Part shown: in pieces, positions 37,701 to 52,300 of the stretch
Position numbering within the stretch: the first letter of the stretch is position 1
Layout of the letters: every line of letters starts with the position of its first letter
Assembly (NCBI RefSeq): GCF_001039355.2
Contig: NW_019775846.1
Coordinates: forward strand, 721,562-785,561
DNA from: Lingula anatina
Lineage: Eukaryota > Brachiopoda > Lingulata > Lingulida > Lingulidae
Direction: 5' to 3'
Length of the DNA stretch: 64,000 nucleotides
Translations under genes and position numbers: made by a program
Notes under the pieces: model-generated
The model's input: the letters and a program-made list of their open reading frames with translations, nothing else
Told to the model about the DNA's origin: nothing
The model's database searches: none

Positions 37701-39764
37701 GCATTTATGAGTAGCCTGAATTGTATATGAAATTGAAATCCTCTGACAATTGATGCCCTTAGACGATAAATAGTACTTTTTTTGCCTCCTCAAAATTGGT
37801 TTTGATTACTCAGTTTTCATTTAAAGGAAATCTGGATATTTTTTATTCAAATGGGTTTAAATATCATTGTTCATATTAAGAGCCTGGGTTATTTTGGTGA
37901 ATGAAATTCTGTCAGATATATCTTCAATAAAGTGGTATTTGATGACAATTTTTCTGTATTTCTTATTGACCCAATAATGTCAGATTATTTTGCAAATAAT
38001 CCAAGATTTGCTCACCTTGTCATTCAAGCACTATCAATCAGTTATTAAGGGAATTCTTCTAGTTCCATTATTTAGACAGAACTTTTGAATGGCTGTGAGT
38101 CTATTTAATGGCAGACAAAGCCAATCCTTACTGGGAGAAAATTCTGGCTTGAATAATATCACACACATTAGCAATGTTTTGTTATTCAGTTATTGCAATT
38201 ATTAGGTGCTGTAAAGAAAATATTTGGGACTGTGTGAATAACTGAAATGTTTTGGATTGTTGAGTGTGGTGAAGAGGCTCTGACATACAGAAGTAGTACC
38301 CTCTACCATGGCCACAGATTATTACTTGATATTCACAGATATGCCTCTGCCTCATAATGTGCACTTTTCTATATAATATTAACAAAAATTGTTTTTGAGA
38401 ACACCATATTTTGTGTGAATTTAATGAGTAAAAACTATGTTGAGTATGAGCCCTGTCGAAGTTCTTTATTGGGAATTTTGTACATCACTGTACTAGTAGA
38501 AAGCTTGAAAAATGAGCAGGTGTTGATTTTTTTTTACTAGTTTTAAAGAAGAGTGTGTTTTGGAGGAAAACATAATATGGATGCAAGTCACACAGAAATT
38601 GAGAAAATTGAACATGATAGTCCAACTTGTGATTGTGTTAGTTGTACCACAGCTTGCTGTGACAAGGATGTGTTGGCCAGCAGACTGCAGGCTTGTAGCA
38701 TTTTACTGATTAGTTTCATACTCATTTGAGTTCTGTTAGAATTGTTTACAACAAACAAAAAAGTGCTATATGACAGAGACTACTTGCTTAACAATTGGAC
38801 CTGATAAATTTATAATGGATCATAGCTTAGTGGAAACATAAACTTAGAGGCAGTTTTTATCCATGGACAAATTCGTAAAACTGGAGGAAATTTGCTGGTT
38901 GCAGACCATAGCACAAATAGAGATAACAACATCCCCAGTGCACTTGTATCTTTGGTTTTTGTCTCACTATAAATCAATTCAGTTGTCAGATCAGTTTGAC
39001 TTCATTACTTAGGTTAGTTTAAAGAAAATGCACATTTGTTACTATAAATTGCTGTGGGAGTGCAGAATAAGCAATGGGCATTTTTTATTTGGAAATTCCT
39101 TTCTCTCTTTCATTTTCTGTTTGGACTATGATGATATAAGATGACTTAATATAACACATGAGTTGATCAAATGCATGATCACTTTCTGTCTGCATTCTGC
39201 ATTTCTTTTCAGCACATACACTATTGTCATTTTCATCCACACAAGAGGATGCATATGTTACAGTGAAATAAACTCATATAGGTAAAAAAAAAAGGAATCA
39301 AAAACATGTGTTCTGAACTTGTGTGCTTGTGTTAATAATAATTTAATTATATTTTTGCTCCTTTCATTTCAGCAATTTCCAAAGAAGATATTCTAGAGAA
39401 TGATTCAGAACAGGTAAGCTATAATATATATCCAGTCATCAAATAACAATATATTTGTTCTCACAGTAACACAGATATTGGATTTTGACAATTTTTAAAG
39501 AATGTTTACTTCTGTCTGAAAAATTAATTTGATGGAAATTGCTCGCAAAATCTTTTTTTTTTATTGCACTGATAAAACCATTAGATACCACCATCACCAG
39601 GAGCATTTTATGTTCATGTTTGAGAAATCTGATTATGAACAATTGCACTCATCTGAATGTTTAAGACTGGGTTCCCATGCCTAGATCGATCCATCTGGAT
39701 CGGTCTAACTCCCTGGGGAGTCTCACTAAATTGCTACCAACTAACCGGCTTACACACTTATCAA

Positions 39765-39801
<37 letters not shown>

Positions 39802-41239
39802 TTTTAACATTCTTATTCTTACTCCCAGTCACACATGCTTATAAACTAGTCACCTAATATAACTACTAGTACTGGACTGAAAACAGTCTGGGTACTATTT
39901 ATGACTAATTCTTTACGAAATTACGACATTTACGTCTATTCTAATTTCTACTCCAGATTCTATTGAAACACTGTAGAACACCTGGTTTGATAAACACTGT
40001 GAACTGTCTTTGGGTGGTATGTTTTTTACCACAAGGTTTTTTATCCCAAAATATCTGACCTGAGTTTGTGATTAACAGATAGACCAGGTAAAAGTCAAGG
40101 TTTTGTCTGGTGTTTATTGTCTGGTTAAGTGCATCTTGATTGGCAGGTGTGATTGACAGATTTCATAGTTACTAATAAACATAATTAAAGAGATCTGACT
40201 ACCTTGATATGAATAGAAATTATGCTTGTATAGTGATTTATGGGTGAGGGTTTTTTCATTGTATGTATATTTGAAATTTTGTCAAAATGTGGAGGTCAGT
40301 TATAAAACTGTTTAAAGTGACCCCTAAAGCAAAGCAGGGGTAGTGCTAGCAATTTTTTTTGCTTAGCCAAATCATCACTTTTTGTCAATTTGTTATCCAA
40401 ATGGTGTTAATTTGACTAAAATGAGTCAAGTCAAACNCCTGATAGAGTGTATGTGTATAGGGAGTGGCATTATTAGTGCCTTTTAAGCATGGTTTACATT
40501 CTACATTTAAGTCTTGTGGTTGATAACACATCATTATGCAACTTAGTAATACTAATTCCCCACCTGAGGTTAATCAGTATATGGCAGATGGCACTGATAA
40601 GCACTAATTGATAGTAATAACAAAAGAAAAAAGAGGTCTGGCGTCTGGGGTTATAAACCTTGCCATATCATTTTATGAGCTAAATGTATGTATCTTTTTG
40701 TTATTTTCAGTGCGTGATAAGCCAGCAAGTAGACTGAAGAAACTGAAGAGGAGAATCTCTGCAAGTTTTGGAAGACTTGGTAAGGGTTATAGTGATTTTC
40801 GCCGAGTAGTTAATAAAAAAAATTCACTTTTGCTTGAAGTAGTTAATACATTTTCTTTCACTTAACAGTAACTGAAGTCTCTGTTCACATCCAAATACTA
40901 GCTTATTCTTAGCAGTTTCTCTCACAGTAGATGGCACAACATTTGTGTTGTCTACTGGTTTCAACAATGGATGATGATAAAATCCACGGGTTGTTCAGGC
41001 CCGTAGCCAGCAATTTCAAAAGGGGGGTTCTTTTTCCAAAAAAAAGTGGACCTTTTACAATGAAACCTTTGTGTACCTAGCTCAGATTTTACCCAGAATG
41101 GACCTTTTCTTGACCTAAAGGATGGTTCTTTCGAACCCCCCGAACCCCCCCTGGCTACAGGCCTGTTGTTCATCATTTACTTATTCTCTTTTAAACAAAC
41201 AACTGCATACAAATCACTCTGTTGCCCATACCACCCTCT

Positions 41240-41295
<56 letters not shown>

Positions 41296-44200
41296 ACACA
41301 CACACACTGTTTAAGAGTCAGCTTGTAAGCAACTCAACAGCAATTTTTAGACAGAGTCAAAACATTGAGAACCTAGTCTCAAGCTGAAAAAAAAAATTGA
41401 AAATAAAAAAGCTAATTTTTGTTAATTATAGAGGGATCTTGATTGAAAATAAGTCAATTGTTTAAAATTAAAAAAAAATCTTACGTGACCTCAGAGAACT
41501 TTCAGCCTTTTTTATATAGAGAAATATTTGTGTACAGAAAAGGAATCCTGTATGTTGTATATTCTCAGCCATTGATATAGCCCTTATGAATTTGTGGCCT
41601 TGTCTTAATGCTAACTTGAAATCAATTCATAGGCTATCAGAGATATCATCTGCATGTAGAAAATCAAACTTTTGGTCATAAAATGTCTCCGCAGGGATGG
41701 GAGCAAGTGAATTACTGTGTTTAACTCCATTTGTTGCCAAGGTTTCAAAGATGGCGTCATTGAGGTAAATTAGTGTCCCCTTTGGGTTATTGACTGTGGA
41801 CACAAACAATATTTGAGTTTGAATCAAAATTTATGTTCAAATCATTTGTTTATCAAATTGCTATTAAACTGGCAAATAATGGTAGAACATATTTTACTTA
41901 TTTTAACTCATGGAAATTGCTATTCTAGTAGCCAAAGTAATGTAGACATGATACAGATTATTTCCCTGCGGTTTGCATGTTTCCTAAATCTGTACATGGA
42001 TGATGGATTAAGTTTGAGCGAATGCAATGGCCAAATTTGCATGGTTGCCCTCAACAATATTTTAAAGTTTTTACAACCATCACTTTTTGTGTTTCCAAAT
42101 TCAAAAATACCTTCCTGATAGATAATATGTTTGTCAGGTCACAGTTTTTCTTTTCTTGGCTGAAGGTAATTAAATACTAGTAGTTACTTGAATTTTTTGG
42201 AATTTCACTGTGTGTAAAATGCAATTTTTCCTTACTTGGAAAGGATATAACACACCTTTGGACATTAGCATAGTGTATCTGAAATTAAGAAGAACACATG
42301 GGGACATTTAAAATCTTGTGTACTGTTAATTTAAATGTAAATATTTTAAAAGTATTCAGTCTCTGCACTGAAATCTCCTTTGAAATCTGGTGGTCAGGCT
42401 GTCTGGCCCTGAGATGACCAGACAGAGGGGTCAGTTCTGTTTTATTCTGGATAATAACATGGCCACTCTCAGTCTCTTATTTATAATGGCTTCCATCATG
42501 CCACAGTGAACATCACTTTGTCTGTCTGCGTATATAGTCCGTTATGTACCAGTGCAATTACACTGATCTCTTATAACCTTTCCATTGATTTTCATTGTTC
42601 TTCTGAATACAGGCATGTGTTTAACTATTCAGATAATCTTGTTCGTGTTAATTTTTCATTTACTTAATACTGTTCAGGATAATTGTTCGTGTATGCACAA
42701 GTAAACACACATGCTAGTGTCTTTACAGGTTGATAATTAGATCCTGATTTTTTTTTTAATGTATTAATTGCCGTTGCTCTGGCATGCAAGAATAGGTATG
42801 ATTTGTTTGTAAGCTATGGAACTCTGGCAATGAAAGTCAGTAGGAGACGCTAGATTAATGTTTTATCTATTCTTATACACACTGTAGCTTGTCACAAAGA
42901 GGGCCCAGTGTTGGCAATGGATAGTTATTTTGTACACAAGGAACTAGGATGGGTCAGTCTATTATGAGATGAACTATGCCATTACATGTACATGCACTAT
43001 GGCATGTATAGTTCTGACTCACTGTCTTATAGGAAAGGAATTGGTCTCAGGTTAGATGGGCACAAGGGGGATTTCATGCAGGCAAGGGAAATAGTCCAGA
43101 TTAAAAGCTTCACTGAACAGATGTCTGTACCGCAGTCCTTTCTTTGCCAAGATTTGAAAGTTAAAAGATGCCTCATAGATACACGAATAAAATGGATTCT
43201 TTAGCTTTTTACAGGTATCTTTGGCATAACGTATTTTGAAATTATTTACCAGGCAAGGCCATATCTCTTTGAACCTCAGGTGATCTCAAAATTACCTTAT
43301 GACCAGTAGGTTGCACATGAATCATGTTCGCATATTGGATATGAACAGACCATTTACGATGTATATAACATACATGTCCTTGTTCTTATACTGTTTCAAC
43401 TTGTAACCTATATGACTCATCAAAGAAGTAGAGAACTGTGTTGCAATTGAGCATACTACATATATATTACAACAAGAACAAGCTGATGATTGCAATCAGA
43501 CAATCTCTCTCTGTTTTCTTGTTTTAGTAAAATGGTGCTGGGCATGGTCTTAATCTTATTGTATAAAAGAGTCTTAACAATCTAACAAAATCCAATAATC
43601 ATGGCTTCTCCTTTTCATCAAAATTGCACTTGTAACTAAGTCACTCACATTGTGTGCATTTATCAAGAGGTATAGTTTTTGAAAACAAATCTTCTAATAG
43701 CTTTCTGTGCCTAGTATTATAACCACCCTTCTGTGCTAGAATAAAACATCTGTGGTAAAAAAAAAAAAAAACATGCGCTTTTTCCCTAAGCCAAATTGGA
43801 AGTAGACTTGATCGATATTAAAGCAGTTTGCCATGTCAATGTCTGATTAAAGTTGTTTGCAGTGCTAATCAAAAATTGACATGCTGTTACTATATCAGTG
43901 CTTTCTTCACACAGAAATGTATATTCTATTCTGCCTTGTTGTTTGTCTTGGTCAAGTTTAATTCGGGACTAACTTGAACCAAAGATTAACTGACGTCACC
44001 ATGTGTCCAGATTACAATGGGATCCCAATTATGCGTAAGACATACAGGACCATCCCGTAATCAGTCGTTTTTTTAAAATTCAGTCTAGGTTGATCTTAAT
44101 ATTCAGATTTATTTAGCTGAATTTCTTATATCATCTTACTGTTTTTGTGATAAGCTTGATGATATATTGGAAAAAGGCACGAGTCACACCATTATCTGAT

Positions 44201-46338
44201 TTGATGTCAACCAGCCTTGCATTATTTAAAAGCCTCAAGTCTGTTTACTAGCATTTATGGATAGCCTGAATTGTATATGAAATTGAAATTCTCTGACAGT
44301 TGATGCCCTTAGACAATTGATAGTACTTTTTTTGCCTCCTCAAATTTGGTTTTGATTACTTGCATTCAAAGGAAATCTGGATATTTTTATTCAAACGGGT
44401 TAAATATCATTGTTCATATTACAAGCCTGGGTTATTTTGGTGAATGAAAAGGTAGTTAATTCTGTCAGATATATCTTCAATATAGTGGTATTTGATGACA
44501 TAATCTTTCTGTATTTCTTATTGACCCAATAATGTCAGATTATTTTGCAAATAATCCAAGACTTGCTCACCTTGTCATTCAAGCACTATCAATCAGTTAT
44601 TTAGGGAATTCTTCAAGTTCCATTATGTAGACAGAACTTTTGAATGGCTGTGAGTCTATTTAATGGCAGATAAAGCCAACCCTTTCTAGGGGAAAATTCT
44701 GGCTTGAATAATATCACATACATTAGCAATGTTTTGTTATCCAGTTATTGCAATTATTAGGTGCTGTGAAGAAAATATTTGGGACTGTGTGAATAACTGA
44801 AATGTTTTGGATTGTTGAGTGTGTTGAAGAGGCCCTGGCATACAGAAGTAGTACCCTCTACCATGGCCACAGATTATTACTAGATATTCATAGATATGCC
44901 TCTGCCTCATAATGTGCACTTTTCTATATAATATTAACAAAAATTGTTTTTGAGAACACCATATTTTGTGTGAATTTAATGAGTAAAACTATGTTGAGTA
45001 TGAGCCCTGTCGAAGTTCTTTATTGGGAATTTTGTACATCACTGTACTAGTAGAAAGCTTGAAAAATGAGCAGGTGTTGATTTTTTTTACTAGTTTTAAA
45101 GAAGAGAGTGTTTTGGAGGAAAACATAATATGGATGCAAGTCACACAGAAATTGAGAAAATTGAACATGATAGTCCAACTTGTGATTGTGTTAGTTGTAC
45201 CACAGCTTGCTGTGACAAGGATGTGTTGGCCAGCAGACTGCAGGCTTGTAGCATTTTACTGATTAGTTTCATACTCATTTGAGTTCTGTTAGAATTGTTT
45301 AAAACAAACAAAAAAGTGCTATATGACAGAGACTGCTTGCTTAACAGTTGGACCTGATAAATTTATAATGGATCATAGCTTAGTGGAAACATAAACTTAG
45401 AGACAGTTTTTATCCATGGACAAATTCGTAAAACTGGAGGAAATTTGCTGGTTGTAGACCATAGCATAAATAGAGATAACAACATCCCAAGTGCACTTGT
45501 ATCTTTGGTTTTTGTCTCATTATAAATCAATTCAGTTGTCAGATCAGTTTGACTTCATTACTTAGGTTAGTTTAAAGAAAATGCACATTTGTTACTATAA
45601 ATTGCTGTGGAAGTGCAGAATAAGCAATGGGCATTTTTTATTTGGAAATTCCTTTCTCTCTTTCATTTTCTGTTTGGACTATGATGATATAAGATGACTT
45701 AATATAACACATGAGTTGATCAAATGCATGATCACTTTCTGTCTGCATTCTGCATTTCTTTTAAGCACATACACTATTGTCATTTTCATCCACATAAGTG
45801 GATGCATATGTTACAGTGAAATAAACTCATATAGGTAAAAAAAAGGAATCAAAAACATGCGTTCTGAACGTTTTAATCTATTGTGCTTGTGTTAATAATA
45901 ATTTAATTATATTTTTGCCCCTTTCATTTCAGCAATTTCCAAAGAAGATATTCTAGAGAATGATTCAGAACAGGTAACCTATAATATCTTCTTTAATATA
46001 ATATAATATCTTCATCAAATAACAATATATTTGTTCTCACAGTAACACAGATATTGGTTTTTGACAATTTTTAAAGAATGTTTACTTCTGTCTGAAAAAT
46101 AGATTTGATGAAAATTGCTCGCAAAATCTTTTTTTTTTATTGCACTGATAAAACCATTAGATACCACCGTCACCAGGAGAATTTTATGTTCATGTTTGAG
46201 AAATCTGATTATGAACAATTGCACTCATCTGAATGTTTAAGACTGGGTTCCCATGCCTAGATCGATCCATCTGGATCGGTCTAACTCCCTGGTGAGTCTC
46301 ACTAAATTGCTACCGACTAACCAGCTTACATACTTATC

Positions 46339-46379
<41 letters not shown>

Positions 46380-49300
46380 TTTTAACATTCTTATTCTTAC
46401 TCCCAGTCACACATGCTTATAAACTAGTCACCTAATATAACTACTAGTACTTACTGGACCGAAAACAGTCTGGGTACCATTTATGACTAATTCTTTACGA
46501 AATTACGACATATACGTCTATTCTTATTTCTACTCCAGATTCAATTGAAACACTGTAGATCACCTGGTTGTAGAACACTGTGAACTGTCTTTAGGTGGTA
46601 TGTTTTATACCACAAGATTTTTTATCCCAAAATATCTGACCTGAGTTTGTGATTAACAGATAGACCAGGTAAAAGTCAAGGTTTTGTCTGGTGTTTATTG
46701 TCTGGTTGAGTGCATCTTGATTGGCAGGTGTGATTGACCGATTCCTAGTTACTAATACACATAATTAAAGAGATCTGCCACCCTTGATATGAATAGAAAT
46801 GATGCTTGTATAGTGCTTTATAGGCGAGCGCTTTTTCATTGTATGTACAGTATATTTGAAATTTTGTCAAAATGTGGAGGTCAATTATTAAACTGTTTAA
46901 AGTGACCCCTGAAGCAAAGCTAATTGACACTATAGGAAATAAGAAGATATCCATGACAAGTGATCAAAAATTTTGGAAGAATGCCTCTGTTTAGCATAGT
47001 ATCAAATGATCTTACCCATGCTTTTCCTAAGCAACCCAAATCTTACTCAGTTTTATCAGCTAAAGGCCTTTGCTTGGGGTAAAACTCAAATGCAGTGGAT
47101 ATGATTTTTTTTCCTTTTTTGGGGGGGGGGGGGGGGGGGGCTTTTAGGGGGGGGGGGGTTAGGGGGTTGGAGGGGGATGGGAAACCTCACAACAACAGCA
47201 CATTGCTGCTAGACCATCCAGGAAGTGTAAATTTTAAATGGTACTTAAATGGGCATTTGGGAAATATTCATTTACATGAAAAGAAGAACATTATTGATTG
47301 AACTGGAAATACATCACTTTTTTCTTTTTATGTAAAGTTGGCCTGGTTTATCCCTTTTTCTGTCTTTTAACAGATTTATGTAGCAGTTGTGTTTTTTTTT
47401 GGTGTATGTAATAACTGAAAAGTGAATTTTACTGATTTTTCATAAACAAACACTCTTTATAAAACTTACAAAAACCTCAAAACCATTTTCTAAGCTTTTG
47501 AAATGGTCCACTGGCATTATGCAGTAATTCTTATGGCACCTGGTGCCTGGAAAAAAATTGATCATCCATAACTCTTTGATCATTGGCACATTTTTATGAG
47601 AATTGCAAAGAGGATAATACAGAACACTCTTTCCTGGTGCCATATGTTAGTCTGATGATGGGCTTATTGTATTTATAAACATTTTAAGTGATTTTACTTG
47701 AAGGTTAGATAAGGACAGCCAGATACAACATGCTCAGGAAATTAAACTTTGAAGCACTGTGTTACTGATGATATTAAATTGATAGTGGTGCAGTACTTGA
47801 TGGCATGATCAGGTCTTTTCACCATCCTATAACAGTGCCATTTTGTTGATACCTTTGCCAATTAATGTTTAATTTTCTAATAAAACTATGCACTTTCATT
47901 TCCTTACCTTATATAGCTGTATGACCTTTAGGTGGAGTAACCTATTAGATATTACATCGGAAGCGTAAGAGATGAAACCTAATAGTAAAATTGGGTAAAA
48001 ACAGGCAATTATTTTTATGTGAATGCATCCGTGTGTTAGGTTATGTTTATCGTGTGGGTTTATAAGGTCATTTTACAAGTGGCAATTTTGAGTCTTTGGT
48101 GAGTCATGTTCGAGTGTTTGCACTACCTGAATGATGATGTCATATTATGAAGCAGAGGTGCTCGCCATTGACAGTATTTACCTTGCTAAGAAAGTTTGGA
48201 TGGATTTATAGCCTGGAACCATGCACTTCAACTGTTTTAAGGTAAAATATAGAACCAGTGTTGAATTATGTTAAAATATAGAGTGGAAGTGCTCCACATT
48301 GATGTATAATCATTGCTGACTCAGAAAATACACTGTTTTTTAGGTTGAAAGAGAATCATGTTTAGAATATTGAATATTTCCAAGGTTTAATCACTAGATG
48401 TTATGATCACCTATATGAACAGTAGTTTACGTTGATATTAGTATTTACCCAACTAATAGTACTTCGATAGCTATATAACCTGGTACCATTTACTTCACAT
48501 TGCTTGAGGGTGGAAAAAAGTAGAACCCAAATATTCTTTTTAATGGTGTCAGATCGTAGAGAGATAGTGTTTCACATTGACAATGCCTCAATCCGCACTG
48601 CCATAACAGTTAAAATAACAACAGTTTATTATGTGTACAAAATGCAGAGGTAACTGCAGCAAATAAAGATGCACATATATGCAATTGTATGAGTTAACCT
48701 GAAAGAAAGATTTTGCATTTACTGTTTTTAAGGTAAAATGTCCAAAGGAGTACAAGTATATTGTGATGCCATATTACCTAGCCATACTTTTCCAAATCAG
48801 CAGTTTCTTCCTCCTTTTAGTAATTTTTTATGATGTTGTCATCTGCAACTGTTACAAGATAAAAAAGCTTATGTTTATACATGAAATAATGTCTGACCAT
48901 GCAGACATGGGGCTTCATATTGGCATTTACCTGGTTTTGAAGCGGTTCACCTCAAGTGTATGGTATTTTAAGGTAAAATATAGAATGCATTGGACTTGTG
49001 CGCCATCATCATATTATACAACTATATTCTTCCACAATATCACTTAGTCTGTTACTAATAGAATGAACAGTGATGGTTTTGTTGCCAGCGAAAATAACAT
49101 TTGTTTATATATATAATATTACTTAGGGTCTGTTTGAAGTCAGGTAACAAAAATTCAGACATTGTTTACTTATGTCTGAATGTAATTTGGAGATTAAAAA
49201 ATGGCATAGCTTATATAAATGACCTAATCGCTGTTTTAAGATAGAAAATACAGACATTGTTTACATACAAGGTATGTCTAGCCATAGCTTTCCACATTAA

Positions 49301-52300
49301 GATGATTAATGTTCATGCTTCAACTATTTAAGTATAAATGTAGTCATACATTTGAATATAAGCAGATGATATATAATTGTAGCCACATAGAAACCATATA
49401 CAAAACATTTGCCTTACTGAAAGACAAATGTAATATGGGTTCTGTATTGACTAAGAATGTGCAACAACTTTTTTTTTGTTCATTATACATGGCCATATAG
49501 TACTTATATGCTGTAAAGATAATGATACCTTCAAGCAATAAAAATGAGGCTTTCTGATACAGTAAATATTCATTTTGTCTTGCTAATAGTTGAAGCATAG
49601 TGAAAGAAATCAATTGTTTCATTTTCCCCCCTTTTTTTTCAGGGCAGGAAAAATGGCAATGGCCGCCTGGACAATCGTAACAGATACTCTGCCATAGAGT
49701 TGAGTACTAATAATGGTGTCCATGACCCTCCGATCATCCCTGGTGTTCATGATGTTTCACTCTATGAACAATACGATGCCATGGGTAAGCTATCATATAT
49801 TATGAAATATACAGACATCAGAGCTCTTCTACTATTTGCAAGCTTTGTCAAAGATACCTTTTTGTCATGCCAGCATAATCCACTTTTGCAGGTGACTATA
49901 TATAATTGATTATAGATAAGATAGATAGTAGAATTTTCTTTGCAAATATAATTGAATTGTTGCATTGCCTAGTTTAACGTGACCTAATTTAAAATGAGAA
50001 AGCTGTACATATGGCCTGAATAATACACACTGTTAACTGTAGCCCAAAAAGTTTTAATTTAGAAAATGATATGGATCCTTTTCATCCAATTTTATTTTAG
50101 GTGTGAATACAGTCACCACCACCTTTTGTGCACTGGTATTTAGACCCCATTCCCATAGCCACACCATCGGTCTATATAGATTGACCCAACTCTATGGGGA
50201 CTCTTGCTAAGTGCAATCAGCTTAATTGCCTCCTCTAGTTTTGGATATGCTTGTATAATCACCAGCTTATCTATAGTCTACTTAATGCCAGGAGGAAATG
50301 TGCTAACCTGTTAAGCTGATTGTACTCAGCAAGAATCCCCTCAGAGTAGGGCCGGTCCAAATAGACCCATGTGATTAAATATATTTAGGATTAAGCAAAA
50401 GAAGCATTCTCTTGAACGTGCTGGTAATTTTTTCAAAGTATCTTCTGTTTAATTAACTTTCAGGCTTGTTTTTCAGTTTTCAATTTCTTGGAATTGATTC
50501 TGGATAAAAATACTTATTACATCAGTGATGTGGCATATTTCTTGTGCAAGACTTTTCTTTGCCCCTATGCAGACCTGATAACAATGCATCCAGCCCCAAA
50601 AAAGATAACTCCCTTCATTTAAAGCAGACAGAAATGCAGCTGAAATTATTCATCAAAGTGCGATTCTGGGCAATAACACACTAAAATGTCTTTAAGTCAT
50701 GGAAACACAGTGTGCATAAACTAACAACTATTGGTGATAAAATTAGGGAGAAACGTATGCCTTTTAAAGAGGTTTTTCCAATAAAAGAGTTGAATTATGT
50801 CGTATTTCATACAATTCTAAATTGGAAAGTATCAGACAAATGTGACCATTTGGCACCATTGAATCAGAATTGCAATAAGTAAATGATATGTTGTGATATA
50901 ATTGGTTAGATTAACTCTTAGATTTTCTGCTAGACATGTATACGATCTTCAAAAAGAGAAGTCTTGTCTTCGTATGTTATTAGCAAGGTTTGCAAAATGC
51001 CAGCTATTTGCCTGTGAGAAATAACCCAACAGGCCTACAACTCTATTTCTAAATCAGATGACGTTGATTACTTTTGAAATGACATTGTATGTCTCTTGGG
51101 CAGTAAATAAGTACCCTTAAATTGTCCTCTTTGTGAGACCTCTGGTTTTCTCTGTGATATACAGGTTTATCGTGCTGCTTCTAAGTCAGAATTTGGTTCA
51201 ATGCTCATATGCTGTTGTTGGTAACTTGTGGGGGATAAGGTAGTTGTTCAATCATTTCGAACAGGGCCATCAACCTGACCAGAAATTTTTTTCTTAAAAT
51301 TATTTTTTCTGGGTTCAAACATTCGGAACAAATGTCAGAATTTTTTCGTTTCGATCGTTCAATTATATTGTTGGCAAGGCTCAGTAATTTTTGAAGCCAG
51401 TGAATAGGTTCTGCATGCTGCAGCCCTTTGTAACACTAACAGTGGCTCTTGTAATTGAGGAAAAAACAATTAAATCCAAGTTCTTATCTGGTAGCCAGAC
51501 ATACCTGTCATGTGTTTTGTGCCCAATGACAATAATCTCGCTCGTAGACATGCAGTTTGTGCTGATTTAGTTGACTGGCCTCCGTTGACTAATCAGTCAT
51601 GTCCACAGCCAGGGAAAGGAGGTCATTATGAAGGGGAAAAGGTCCGCTCTGGATTAAAATTCGATCTAGGTACACAAAGGTTTCCTGGTAAAAGCTCCAT
51701 TTTTTTCAAACCACACCACAGCCTTTGAAGTTGCTGGCTACAGGCTCGTTCACGTAAAATGATTTTTATCCACCAGACCTTCATGTTTCTTTCTAAATAC
51801 CAAATATTGCCAGTGTAATGGATATCTCGTAAAACACCTTCACATGGGCCATATAACTAGCAATTAAAAGTTTTGAAAAAATAAGTAATTTATTTTCAAA
51901 TTTATTTTAGGGATACATTATTGAGGTCAGATACTGCAAGATCCTACGTTTACTACAATCATTCCACAGAAAGATCAGTGGAATCAACACAGCCCAGTCT
52001 TCTTGGTGCTAAATACCATAATATTTGATAGGGGCAATTGAATTTTGTTCGCAAATGCATCTATGCCAAGCAGGCTCTGCAACTTCAAAACATTTCTGAT
52101 ATCAGATTGGTAAAAAAAAAAACTTAAAATCTCTGGTTGATTTGAGTTGATGTATTAAGATTCAGGTACGTATGTAGGTGCCATGCCAGTCATTCAACTA
52201 AATCATATGATCATACAACTAGTTTGAGTCCACCTATGCTACAGTATCAAATATAAGTGAACAGGCACTGTTTACCTCACCTGTCTCAGGAAAAAAAATC

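Larger units (their letters stand above)
33911..40335 (+). repeat. Large duplicated block, copy 1
   Basis: About 6.4 kb matches 40442-46920 in the same orientation almost throughout, with scattered substitutions and small indels (roughly one to a few percent by eye). It carries one 69-base and one 41-base coding exon, two CA repeats and two fold-back elements. All are shared by copy 2. Confidence 0.95.
40442..46920 (+). repeat. Large duplicated block, copy 2
   Basis: Second copy of 33911-40335. A single unresolved base (N at 40437) sits five bases before its left edge. Between the copies are about 100 bases (40336-40436) that match nothing in the block. Copy 2 has small indels, including about 9 extra bases just before exon A. 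Confidence 0.95.

Noticed and set aside
41627-41827. 66-codon minus-strand frame conserved in both large copies (also 35081-35281)
   Set aside because: Conservation is explained by the near-identity of the whole block. The flanking intron is equally conserved, so it is not evidence of coding.
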